Assembly (NCBI GenBank): GCA_004762125.1
Contig: SIHQ01000005.1
Coordinates: forward strand, 124,001 to 188,000
Length of the DNA stretch: 64,000 nt
Origin: Oceanospirillales bacterium
Lineage (GTDB): Bacteria > Pseudomonadota > Gammaproteobacteria > Pseudomonadales > Endozoicomonadaceae
Reading direction: 5' to 3'
Shown here: positions 20,203-28,565 of the stretch, in pieces
How positions within the stretch are numbered: the first letter of the stretch is position 1
Layout: every line of letters starts with the position of its first letter
Translations under genes and position numbers: made by a program
Notes under the pieces: generated by a model
What the model saw: the letters and a program-made list of their open reading frames with translations, nothing else
Told to the model about the DNA's origin: nothing
Databases searched by the model: none

Positions 20203-21267
20203 ATGAACAATCAAAAAATAAGGCTAAAGACGCTTAAAAACGGTTTTCTGTCAGTAGCTTTACTCGCTGTAGGGAATTTAGCTCAGGCGGCTACTGATTA
20301 TGAACAGTGCTTGTTGGATAAAGTCATGAACAGCGATCGATCGTTGACATTGGAGGCTATTCGCGGACAGTGCAATATCAGTGTTTATCAATCGCCACGA
20401 CCGACAGGTGAGAGTTCTGCCGCCTCGACATTGACGGTTGAAGAACCGCAGCTCAGTGCGATTGACCGGAGAATTCAAGGTGAACGGCAGGCGGCAGGTA
20501 ATCGCTTTCTGGTTACCCCACACAAACCCAATTATTTGCTGCCAGTGTCCTGGAATAAAGAGATGAATAAAGCGCCCTATGGTGAAGGGGGTAAGCATCT
20601 GGATAATATTGAACTCAAATTTCAGCTCAGTCTGAAAGCAGCCTTATTCAGAGGTCTGGTTAATGGTTATGGTGATCTCTATGTTGCTTACACCAATACG
20701 TCATGGTGGCAGGCCTACAATGATTTCTCAGCACCGTTTCGCGAAACCAATCATGAACCAGAAGTGTTTGCGACCTTCCTGATGAATGAACCTTTGCCTT
20801 TTGGTTTCAAACTAAGGGCGGTTGATGTCGGTCTCAGCCATCAGTCCAATGGTCGGTCAGGCACTCTGTCCAGAAGCTGGAATCGAATTTATGCCGAGTT
20901 TGTTCTGGAGAATGGTAATTTCTATACGGTATTCAAACCATGGTATCGAATTCCAGAGCCTAAAAAGGAAGAGGGCAAAGAGTTTTCATCCAAAGGTGAT
21001 GACAACCCGGATATTGATGACTTTATGGGTTATGGCGAACTTTATATGGGTTATAGAATAAATCGCCATATGATTGGAGCCATGATTCGTAATAACCTCA
21101 GGAGTTCTGACAACAAGGGGGCTATTCAGGTTGACTGGTCGTTCCCTATAACTCGCCGTTTCCGTGGTTATGTCCAGTTTTTCAATGGTTATGGAGAAAG
21201 CCTGATTGATTACAATGCCAGCGTAAACCGCTTGAGTGTTGGGGTCATGCTGACTGACTGGTTATAA
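20203..21267 (+). CDS. pldA: Outer-membrane phospholipase A (OMPLA)
   Basis: This is an outer-membrane beta-barrel that hydrolyses phospholipids in the outer leaflet after membrane stress. The product is 354 residues with a signal peptide ending near NLAQA. The catalytic site is intact: HQSNGR gives His 213 and Ser 215, and Asn 227 lies in SRSWNRIY, with the same 14-residue His-to-Asn spacing as in E. coli OMPLA (His142, Asn156). Preceding PLPFGF and following FKPWYRIPE are family landmarks. Compared with E. coli (289 residues) it carries about 70 extra residues before the barrel, including a Cys pair (CLLDK, QCNIS). Confidence 0.93.
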   Translation: MNNQKIRLKTLKNGFLSVALLAVGNLAQAATDYEQCLLDKVMNSDRSLTLEAIRGQCNISVYQSPRPTGESSAASTLTVEEPQLSAIDRRIQGERQAAGNRFLVTPHKPNYLLPVSWNKEMNKAPYGEGGKHLDNIELKFQLSLKAALFRGLVNGYGDLYVAYTNTSWWQAYNDFSAPFRETNHEPEVFATFLMNEPLPFGFKLRAVDVGLSHQSNGRSGTLSRSWNRIYAEFVLENGNFYTVFKPWYRIPEPKKEEGKEFSSKGDDNPDIDDFMGYGELYMGYRINRHMIGAMIRNNLRSSDNKGAIQVDWSFPITRRFRGYVQFFNGYGESLIDYNASVNRLSVGVMLTDWL

Positions 21268-21347
21268 ATTCATTTTGTCCTATCCTTTTTTATCCTGCAC
21301 AGGCCTTGGTATATCAGGGTCCATACCTAAGCTCGGGATAAACATCG

Positions 21348-22613
21348 ATGGACACAATAATTGCCAAAGAGCACAGAGAGCTGGTCTGGGTTACTTCACT
21401 GGGCGGTTTTCTTGAATTCTATGATTTTATAATTTATGCCTTGATGGCAGAGTATATCTCTGCCAATTTTTTCCCCAGTTACGATCACTATTCCTCATTG
21501 CTGGCTACTTTTGCCACCTTTTCAGCAGGCTATCTGGCTCGACCTCTGGGCGGCCTTGTTTTTGGTCATTTTGGTGACCGCTACGGAAGAAAACCCACCT
21601 TTATACTGACGGTTCTGTTGATGGCTCTCTCCACCGCCATGATCGGTTTATTGCCCTCATATCACCAGATTGGACTTTGGGCGCCTGTGTTGCTGACAGT
21701 GTGTCGAGTGATTCAGGGGTTCTCCATAGGGGGAGAGATTCCCGGAGCGATGACTTATCTCAGCGAGACCGTTGACCGAAGGGAAGGTCTGGTCATGTCG
21801 CTGTTGTTTCTAGCCTTTGTTAACGGGCTGGTATTTGGTTCGTTAGTCAAAGCGGGGCTGACTTGGTTGATACCTGCCGAAGATATGCTGGTCTGGGGTT
21901 GGAGAACCCCCTTTCTGTTAGGAGGCAGTCTTGGAATCTGCAGCTATATCATTCGACGACGTTTTCAGGAATCAGAGATTTTTCTAGCAATGGCTTTCAG
22001 AAAAGAACAATCCAGAGTTCCGGCTTTAACACTTCTGAAACAGTATCGTAAGCAGCTGTTGGTAGGTGTTCTATTGATCACACCCGTAGCTGTTTCCATG
22101 CCTTTGCTGTTTCTTTTTACGCCAGGTTATCTCACCAAACTTCTCGACTATCCGGCTTTTGATGTGGCCGTTTCGGGTGGAATGGGCGTGTTCTTTTCCT
22201 CTTTGATATTTATCGTGGTGGGCATAATGGCAGATAAGCTGCCAGCGGGAAGAGTGATGTTGGGCGCAAGCTTGCTGGTTGCTCTTTCCGGGTGGTTGAT
22301 TTTTCCTGGCTATGTTTCAGGTCATGCCAATTTATTCTTAATGATGTTGTTCAGTGCAGTGGTTATGGGAGGGGTTGTCGGGGTAGCGCCTCTGTTACTG
22401 TCTCGACTGTTTCCTGCCTCTGTTCGTTACTCGGGTATAGCTCTCAGTTACAACCTTAGTTTTGCAGTCTTTGGTGGGCTTGCCCCGATAATCGCCATGG
22501 CGTTGATTAAGTTGAACGATAACTTAGCGGCACCCGCCTGGTATTTAACAGTGAGTGGTTGTTTGGGGATACTGGCTGTTTTCTTATCTGGTAGACAGAG
22601 GGCGTTTAATTAA
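21348..22613 (+). CDS. MFS transporter, metabolite:H+ symporter-like
   Basis: The product is 421 residues with about 12 transmembrane helices. The N-terminus SLGGFLEFYDFIIYALMAEY and the loop GHFGDRYGRKPT mark the metabolite:H+ symporter (ProP/KgtP/CitA-like) branch of the MFS. The helix-4 segment RVIQGFSIGGEIPGAMTYLS is typical. The substrate is probably an organic acid or zwitterion, but it cannot be fixed from the sequence. A broken paralogue lies on the other side of pldA. Confidence 0.87.
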   Translation: MDTIIAKEHRELVWVTSLGGFLEFYDFIIYALMAEYISANFFPSYDHYSSLLATFATFSAGYLARPLGGLVFGHFGDRYGRKPTFILTVLLMALSTAMIGLLPSYHQIGLWAPVLLTVCRVIQGFSIGGEIPGAMTYLSETVDRREGLVMSLLFLAFVNGLVFGSLVKAGLTWLIPAEDMLVWGWRTPFLLGGSLGICSYIIRRRFQESEIFLAMAFRKEQSRVPALTLLKQYRKQLLVGVLLITPVAVSMPLLFLFTPGYLTKLLDYPAFDVAVSGGMGVFFSSLIFIVVGIMADKLPAGRVMLGASLLVALSGWLIFPGYVSGHANLFLMMLFSAVVMGGVVGVAPLLLSRLFPASVRYSGIALSYNLSFAVFGGLAPIIAMALIKLNDNLAAPAWYLTVSGCLGILAVFLSGRQRAFN

Positions 22614-22636
22614 ATCAGACCGTAGGGTTTGAAAAT

Positions 22637-23851
22637 TCAAGCGTATGGCTTTCTGTGAAGGTAGAGCAGGGCGCCGGACAGAATCATCAGTAGGCCCGCA
22701 AAACAGATCAGTATTTCAACGCTGGTGATTGCCAGTAGGGCCGCCGAGAGTCCTCCAATGACAAATGAAAAGGCAAATACTGAGTTGGCGACGCCCATTG
22801 CCCAACCTTGTCTATCTTCCTCTACGCAGCTGCTGAACAGTGCCAGAGTGCTTACATAGGCCGAGACCAGAGTCACAGCCCAGAATAAACCAGCCAGCCA
22901 GCGCAGTACCATGGGGATTTCAGTCTGAAACAGCATACTGAGTAACCCTGAGGCCAGCAGAGCATAGATAGACAAATTGACGGGTGTGAATTTCTTTTGC
23001 AGCCAGGGCAGTATCAGAAAGGTGGTTAACAGGCCGCCACCGCCCATAGCCAGAGTGCTGAACAGACTCAGTTCGCTGGGGGAATAATCAAATTTTTCGC
23101 TCAGGAATACATAAAAAAACTGGTAACTCATACTGCTACCAGCATGAAAGAGAATATAAATCAGACTGAGCTGTCTGATTTTTTTGTGTTTAAACGCATC
23201 AAAAAAGATGTCCAGCGGTCTTTGCCAGTGAATTATTTTGGTATTACTTATAACGGTTCTCCGGCTCTCCTCCATGGAGTAAGCGATCCAGACAAGGGTA
23301 GCTATAGCCATCAGACTGATGCAGGTAAAAGGCAGGTAGAGACCTGAATCCGCCAAAATAACACCTATACCAGGGCCTAGAAAGAGAGCGGATGTATTAG
23401 CAATAGAGATACGACGTAGCTTTACAGAATGTGTTTCTGGGGTGGAGCGATCAATGATAGCGGCTTGACCAATAGCCATACTGCTACCCAGAAGGCCGCT
23501 AACCAACCTGCCAGTAAGCAGTAGTGCAATACTGTGCAAAGCAACAGCCAGCGCCATAGCACTGAAAGCCAGAGTGAGCCCGGCCATACAAAACATTAGG
23601 GTCTTTCGGCGGCCCCAGCGGTCACTGATATCCCCAAGAATTACGGCTCCAAAGAACATTCCCAGTGGAAACAAGGCAAAAGACAGCGCCAGCATTAAAG
23701 GCTGCAGATCTGGATTGTTGGCAAGAAAGATGTTTTCAGCGAATGCAGCTACTAGTAAGGGCGTGATCAATCCATAGGACAGCGCATCAACGAAGATGGC
23801 GGCCATGACTGGCATAATTCCTTTGTTGGTAATCAGGTGATTGCGTTTCAT
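22637..23851 (-). CDS. MFS transporter, DHA1 (TetA-like) type
   Basis: The product is 404 residues with 12 predicted helices. The loop 2-3 motif is GDISDRWGRRKTL, and the N-terminus FVDALSYGLITPLL resembles the drug:H+ antiporter-1 family (TetA/Bcr-like). It is probably an efflux pump; the substrate is unknown. It converges with the other MFS gene with only 23 bases between the stops. No strong ribosome site precedes the ATG. Confidence 0.83.
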   Translation of the reverse strand: MKRNHLITNKGIMPVMAAIFVDALSYGLITPLLVAAFAENIFLANNPDLQPLMLALSFALFPLGMFFGAVILGDISDRWGRRKTLMFCMAGLTLAFSAMALAVALHSIALLLTGRLVSGLLGSSMAIGQAAIIDRSTPETHSVKLRRISIANTSALFLGPGIGVILADSGLYLPFTCISLMAIATLVWIAYSMEESRRTVISNTKIIHWQRPLDIFFDAFKHKKIRQLSLIYILFHAGSSMSYQFFYVFLSEKFDYSPSELSLFSTLAMGGGGLLTTFLILPWLQKKFTPVNLSIYALLASGLLSMLFQTEIPMVLRWLAGLFWAVTLVSAYVSTLALFSSCVEEDRQGWAMGVANSVFAFSFVIGGLSAALLAITSVEILICFAGLLMILSGALLYLHRKPYA

Positions 23852-24183
23852 GTTATTGAATTAATTACAGTTGACTTAAATTTAAGAGTAGCTGAGTCCT
23901 TGGTTTAATGCAGAGTGGGCCTGTAGCGCTCCAGGGAATATGTTCTATTTATGATCGATTTGGTTGTTTTGTATTCAATGAATGACAAGATCGGTCTTAT
24001 TTCTTTTCAGATAGGCGCTTAACTTGGTATTTACTGGTGAGTTTGGTATAAAATCGCTTACGACTTGCTAGTGCATATATATGTTGCAGGAAGCCACAAC
24101 AATAACGAAGTAAATGGCAGATACTTCTCTCTATGGAAAGAAGGAATCTTAGCTGTTTGTTTATAGCTCAGATTGAAGAAGTA
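23852..24183 (+). promoter_or_regulatory. Upstream region with sigma-70-like promoter
   Basis: The 330-base gap holds no gene. TTGGTA (24024-24029) and TATAAA (24047-24052) with 17-base spacing form a plausible promoter for the outer-membrane protein gene, which would leave a leader of about 125 bases. Confidence 0.4.
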
Positions 24184-24795
24184 ATGATGAAAAAACTATT
24201 TATAGCGGGAGCTTTTCTAGCTACCGTGGCTCAAGCTCAAGCTGCTCAGAACTATAACTACTCCTATTTTCAGGTATCTGGTGGATTTGATTATCGCGAG
24301 GTGCCTGGTGCAGAGATCGATGGGCAAAGCTATTCACTAGGGGCTCAGTATGAACTAGAAGCTCTGCCTGTGGTGTTGAAAGCAGATTTCAATAAGGGCA
24401 GTTTTGAACAAGAACTCGTTAAAGGAACGGACTGGGACTACAGCACTTTTTCTTTAGGTATGGATTATGTATTTTCAGCGTCTGAAAAAGTAGATTTTCT
24501 ACCAGGAATAATGGCATCAAAAGTTACGAATAAAATTGTCGTTGGTGATGCACTGAATAAAATCGAGAATACGGTTTATACGGCTTCACTTAACACTCGT
24601 TACCATCTGGAAAAAGGATTATGGCTAAACGCTGTAATCGCTCATGAATCTTTTAAGGATGATGATATTGATAGTGAGACATATTTTTCAGTAGGTGCCG
24701 AATATAAAGTTGATGAGGCATGGGCTTTTGGTTTATCCCATACCAATAAGAACGATGAGGGGAGCACTCGTTTTCTGGTAAAAATTTTTTATTAA
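24184..24795 (+). CDS. Small outer-membrane beta-barrel protein
   Basis: The product is 203 residues: a signal peptide (KKLFIAGAFLATVAQAQAA), then alternating hydrophobic/polar strands ending in FLVKIFY, a terminal aromatic residue as expected for an outer-membrane barrel. Length and pattern fit the 8-10-stranded OmpW/OmpA-like or autotransporter-like porin families, but no family is recognised. Adjacent ATGs at 24184 and 24187 both fit; an upstream in-frame ATG at 24133 lacks a signal-peptide structure. Confidence 0.75.
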   Translation: MMKKLFIAGAFLATVAQAQAAQNYNYSYFQVSGGFDYREVPGAEIDGQSYSLGAQYELEALPVVLKADFNKGSFEQELVKGTDWDYSTFSLGMDYVFSASEKVDFLPGIMASKVTNKIVVGDALNKIENTVYTASLNTRYHLEKGLWLNAVIAHESFKDDDIDSETYFSVGAEYKVDEAWAFGLSHTNKNDEGSTRFLVKIFY

Positions 24796-24805
24796 GGGAT
24801 TAAAT

Positions 24806-24833
24806 GCAGGAGCAGAATAAACTCTGTTCCTGC
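24806..24833. terminator. Stem-loop between convergent genes
   Basis: GCAGGAGCAGA (24806-24816) pairs with TCTGTTCCTGC (24823-24833), with one G-T pair, just after the barrel-protein stop. No clear T-run follows, so termination is likely but not certain. Confidence 0.5.
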
Positions 24834-24854
24834 TGATATTTACATCGTTCTTAT

Positions 24855-25865
24855 TTATTTGTTAATAAGAAATAAAAACTGACTCACCTCAGCTTCCGTC
24901 GTATCAAACGACGTTACCAGCCTATAACACTCTGGCCCATTCGGGAAAAATCCAACCTTATCCATCGACTGTTTCGCTAGCTTATCAGGCATAGTCACAA
25001 ACACCTGATTGGTTTGTACAGGGCAATACAGTTCGATCTCGGGATGAAGAATCAAACCTTCAGCCAGTTGGCTTGCCATTAAATTGGCCTGCTTTGCGTT
25101 GTGGTACCAAAGTTGATCAGTAAACAGGGCTTTCATCTGTGCAGAAATAAAGCGCATTTTGGAGTGGAGCTGTAATCCCTGCTTTCTCAGATGCAGAAAG
25201 CCATCAGAGGCTTCACTGTTAAAAAAGACGACAGCTTCACCAAACATCAGACCATTCTTGGTGCCGCCCAGTGACAGGATATCAATGTGCTGACACATCT
25301 CGGCCAAAGAGCATTTCAAGCTGACCACCGCATTATAAATCCTGCAACCATCAACGTGCAGAAGCATGTCCAGTTCAGTACAAACTTCCTTTATGCCCTT
25401 TAGTTCATCAAGGGTATAAACCGTTCCCCATTCTGTAGACTGGGTGATACTGACCAGTTTTGGTCTGGTTGCATGAACTCCCCAGTAGGTTTCTTTCTGG
25501 TGTGCTATTCGAATCTGTTCGGGTGTGATTTTGCCATCAGTGGCAGGCAGCGTAATAATCTTACTGCCAGTGGCATTGGCGGGTGCGCCTACTTCGTGGG
25601 TGAAAATATGAGCACTGTCCGGACATATAATACTGTCGATGCTGCGTAGCACTGACTTGCAGGCCAGCGTATTGGCAGCGGTACCGTTGTATACGTAAAA
25701 AATCTCACAGTCTCTGCCAAGAGCAGGCTTGATTAAATCATCTGCTTCTTTGGTAAGGGTGTCATTGCCGTAGGAAGGCATATGACCATGATTAGCGTCA
25801 ATCAGAGCCTGCATAACGGCCGGGCTCACACCGGAGCCGTTGTCACTACAAAAGTTTTTTATCAT
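24855..25865 (-). CDS. ltaE: L-threonine aldolase (low-specificity, PLP-dependent)
   Basis: This enzyme splits threonine/allo-threonine to glycine and acetaldehyde. The product is 336 residues, a normal length. It has the fold-type I PLP signatures: FCSDNGSGVSP, YNGTAANTLA, HVDGCRIYNA and LSLGGTKNGLM, where the Lys is the PLP Schiff base. The family usually reads FxSDNxAG at the start. It has no co-directional neighbour close enough to be an operon. Confidence 0.88.
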   Translation of the reverse strand: MIKNFCSDNGSGVSPAVMQALIDANHGHMPSYGNDTLTKEADDLIKPALGRDCEIFYVYNGTAANTLACKSVLRSIDSIICPDSAHIFTHEVGAPANATGSKIITLPATDGKITPEQIRIAHQKETYWGVHATRPKLVSITQSTEWGTVYTLDELKGIKEVCTELDMLLHVDGCRIYNAVVSLKCSLAEMCQHIDILSLGGTKNGLMFGEAVVFFNSEASDGFLHLRKQGLQLHSKMRFISAQMKALFTDQLWYHNAKQANLMASQLAEGLILHPEIELYCPVQTNQVFVTMPDKLAKQSMDKVGFFPNGPECYRLVTSFDTTEAEVSQFLFLINK

Positions 25866-25943
25866 GATGAAATCGATAATTGCCTTATTATCAGGCGGGT
25901 TATGGTACTGGTTTTATTGGGTAAGAAAAGTGGTGAAGAGTAA

Positions 25944-25972
25944 TAAAAAAGATGCCGGGAATGAATCCCGGC
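25944..25972 (-). terminator. Rho-independent terminator for the 28385-25993 gene pair
   Basis: GCCGGGA...TCCCGGC (25954-25972) is followed on the minus strand by ATCTTTTTTATTA. It lies 20 bases after the stop of the unrecognised gene 25993-27033. Confidence 0.85.
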
Positions 25973-25992
25973 CAAGTAGGAGTGTATTCTTT

Positions 25993-27033
25993 CTATAGCT
26001 GTTTTGGCTTGTCCTGAGTTCTCAGGTAACCGCCCTTGTTATAAACCTGACTGATCCATTCCCCGTCGGTGTAGTCTTTTCTGTTTTTCTGGACAGGTGT
26101 AGTTTGAGCTTTACTCTCTTTTGGCTCAATTTTTCCTAGAGTCAATGTGTTTTCAGAAACAAAGTCTTTGTCTGAATAGTTGGATGACTTCTTTGCCATC
26201 ACCTGTTCATCAGGCTTCGCTTCTGTCTTCCTAGAGGGAGTCCCCTGAGACTTCCTGTTTTGTTTGATAAAGTCTTTTGTACTTGCTTTTTTTGAAGCTG
26301 TTTTTTCTCCAGCTTCCTGTGAATCCTTTTTGATGACAGCCGTTCTTCCGTATCGCTCATATTTCATAGCCACTTCAGCACCTGTCATATCCCCTGTCAG
26401 ATAATGAGTTTCTGGCTCAGAGGATGAGAGAAAAGCCGTTTTTGACTTTGCTTTCTCCAAGGTTGTATTTGTCTTTACTGGAGCAGTTTCTATGGAAGAT
26501 CCTGCAATTTTTATTTGAGCAAATTTCTCTTTCAAACCTGCTGTTAGAGGTATTCTGCTCCCTTTCAGTTCAGGTAGCTGACTTCTTTTTTTCAGCTTCA
26601 ATGTGCCAGGCAGAGGTAACATGCTCTCTTTTTTACTGGTCTTGGCTGGAATCCGGTCATAGCCTTCTTCAGCATCAAAATACATTTCTTCCGTCTGGTT
26701 GAGCTGTGTCTGAATAGCAGTCTTCTGAATGCTTCTTTCTGATAAGTCTGAGCCGCTAATAAAGGGCAGATCGTCCTCATTAATATCCAGCTTAATATTA
26801 TCCAGCACACCGTTTATCGCTATATCTTTGGTTTGATGAAATCCGTTTACAAGAGCATCTTTGGCATGGGATAAACCTGAAGTTGCTGCGTTGTATGTAG
26901 CTGTCACGCTGCGTTTTAAACCACCAATAAAAACTTTTCCTGATTGATGGAATGTCTCTAACGCTGGTTTAAGAGCATTGGGTAACTTTTCTAGCGATGG
27001 TATTGATTGTCTCAGGCTTTGTAATACGTCCAT
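25993..27033 (-). CDS. Unrecognised Lys/Ser-rich protein with three short repeated motifs
   Basis: The product is 346 residues, with no signal peptide and no recognised domain. The first 80 residues are amphipathic and helical (FHQSGKVFIGGL, SGLSHAKDALVNGFHQTKD). The rest is basic, Lys/Ser/Thr-rich and probably disordered. Three related short motifs recur in the last 100 residues: TKDFIKQN (252-259), DKDFVSEN (288-295) and DGEWISQV (323-330), each followed within six residues by Gly. AAGGAGG lies before the ATG. It follows the exported protein gene by 90 bases and both share one terminator. It could be a secreted effector or a cytoplasmic scaffold; this is not decided by the sequence. Confidence 0.6.
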   Translation of the reverse strand: MDVLQSLRQSIPSLEKLPNALKPALETFHQSGKVFIGGLKRSVTATYNAATSGLSHAKDALVNGFHQTKDIAINGVLDNIKLDINEDDLPFISGSDLSERSIQKTAIQTQLNQTEEMYFDAEEGYDRIPAKTSKKESMLPLPGTLKLKKRSQLPELKGSRIPLTAGLKEKFAQIKIAGSSIETAPVKTNTTLEKAKSKTAFLSSSEPETHYLTGDMTGAEVAMKYERYGRTAVIKKDSQEAGEKTASKKASTKDFIKQNRKSQGTPSRKTEAKPDEQVMAKKSSNYSDKDFVSENTLTLGKIEPKESKAQTTPVQKNRKDYTDGEWISQVYNKGGYLRTQDKPKQL

Positions 27034-27122
27034 ACCAGCCTCCTTGCTGAATACATTCCTTTGTTATTTCTTTACTTTATGGGAACTTCCTTGTTGTTTG
27101 CATAACAGCGTGGTCAGTATTA

Positions 27123-28385
27123 CTAACTGTCTGCTGGTAGTAGTTTTTTTGAGCCTCCAGCAAGGTTGTCAAAGAAGGAGTCTCCCGGAACAAACCTGAC
27201 CCTGTTACGACTACTTTCTGACAGGCTCTTCAGCAGAATAGCTTGTGAATCCTGGGTTTTTAGTACGTTAGAGGAGAATTCTCCCATAATAACAATGGGG
27301 TACCCTTTATCCAGGCTGGGCCCAAAGTAGTATTCTATTTGCTTCATGTTGATAATGGTGGCGATGTTTTCAATGGTTTTGTTGATAACCGGAGCTAGCC
27401 GCTGTTGAGCCATTTCATAGATCTTTTGATGAACGGCTCCATCACCACTGAGATAATCCTGCTTTTGATCCGAATCCAGAATACGACTGACCTGATAACC
27501 CAGAGAGTTGACCCCTGTGTGGCTCCAGCGCTTGAGCATAGCGTGTTCCTTACCTTTCAGGTGATCGTAGTCCTGTACATAATTACTTGCATTCAGGGTC
27601 TCTCGAACCGGCTGTCTGGTCATATAGTCGGCCCAGTCTTTATCTGAGGACGGAACAGAGCTGAACCAGTCTTTTTGAACACTTTTACCCATTTCCCAGT
27701 AACCACCGCTTAACTGCAACCATTCAGGCAGTTTTGCCGACATGGGCGTAATTTTGCTTTCTCTGATCTGATAGGGCACAGCCGTAGTTGTTGCCTGAAT
27801 CAGGTCGAAGTTGTGGCTATCCTGCCTGTTCCTCTCAAGCCAGTGAGCCGCACCCGCAGCCATTAGAGTTTGATCTCCCATCAGTCTGACGCTGTCTACA
27901 CGAAAGCCTTTTTCAGTAAAAAGGGCTTTTGCCATGCATTTGAAGTGAGCTTCCTTATTGCCGGTGTTTTGGCAATGTTGATACATGGTGGAACGGTATT
28001 GGTCTAGTCGAGCCAGCTCGGGGGCTGGTTTTTCACGGTAAAAATCATAACCGGCAATACCTATCACCAAATCCACTGACTTGTCCGGATCATCAATGGC
28101 AGAGTTATCCACAAGGTTCTGTAATGCATGATCCAGCAATTTTAAAGGTGATTCATTGAACTTCAGGTTGCCAGGATCACCAGCCAAGTCGGCATCCGAG
28201 CCAGCCCCGGCGTGACCAACCCAGGATGCCTGGTCGGAATTGGACTGTGCCATAGACATATGGGAGTCGAAGTTGCTGATATACACCGCATTCCTGTATC
28301 GAGCGGCTAACACAGCTTCGTTGAAGCCTATGAAGCTGCACAGTGTCAAAATAATCTGAAATATAATCCTTGTGCGACTTAACAT
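27123..28385 (-). CDS. Exported protein, possibly a diverged GlcNAc-kinase-like (ASKHA) fold
   Basis: The product is 420 residues from the ATG at 28385, which has GGGGAAG six bases upstream; an ATG at 28409 is less likely. It has a signal peptide (IIFQIILTLCSFIGFNEAVLA). The mature part has landmarks arranged as in the BadF/N-acetylglucosamine-kinase family: GAGSDADLAGDPGNLKFN, VDLVIGIAGYDFY, LMGDQTLMAAGAAHWL, LSGGYWEMGKSV and IVIMGEFSSNVL. However, the N-terminal phosphate-1 loop DGGGTxT reads as FDSHMS. If correct, this is an exported, probably inactive kinase fold; confidence in the fold is low. It is the first gene of a pair with 25993-27033. Confidence 0.5.
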   Translation of the reverse strand: MLSRTRIIFQIILTLCSFIGFNEAVLAARYRNAVYISNFDSHMSMAQSNSDQASWVGHAGAGSDADLAGDPGNLKFNESPLKLLDHALQNLVDNSAIDDPDKSVDLVIGIAGYDFYREKPAPELARLDQYRSTMYQHCQNTGNKEAHFKCMAKALFTEKGFRVDSVRLMGDQTLMAAGAAHWLERNRQDSHNFDLIQATTTAVPYQIRESKITPMSAKLPEWLQLSGGYWEMGKSVQKDWFSSVPSSDKDWADYMTRQPVRETLNASNYVQDYDHLKGKEHAMLKRWSHTGVNSLGYQVSRILDSDQKQDYLSGDGAVHQKIYEMAQQRLAPVINKTIENIATIINMKQIEYYFGPSLDKGYPIVIMGEFSSNVLKTQDSQAILLKSLSESSRNRVRFVPGDSFFDNLAGGSKKLLPADS

Positions 28386-28525
28386 GGCTACTTCCCCGTT
28401 GTGAACCAATGTGTGAGTATCTTAAGGAAGAAAGTTCCCTGATTGCATAACAGGGCTGTTAGTCGCTCTGACACGATTGAAAGATTCAATCAGCAGAACC
28501 TTGTCTGTCGTAAGAATTTCGCCAA

Positions 28526-28545
28526 TACTGTATATATAAACAGTA
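28526..28545 (+). promoter_or_regulatory. LexA-binding SOS box
   Basis: TACTGTATATATAAACAGTA matches the gammaproteobacterial LexA consensus (CTG-N10-CAG with an AT-rich centre) at every conserved position. It ends 20 bases before the polymerase ATG, so bound LexA would cover the promoter or early transcript. Confidence 0.92.
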
Positions 28546-28565
28546 TGTTAATGGAGGGAGGAGGA

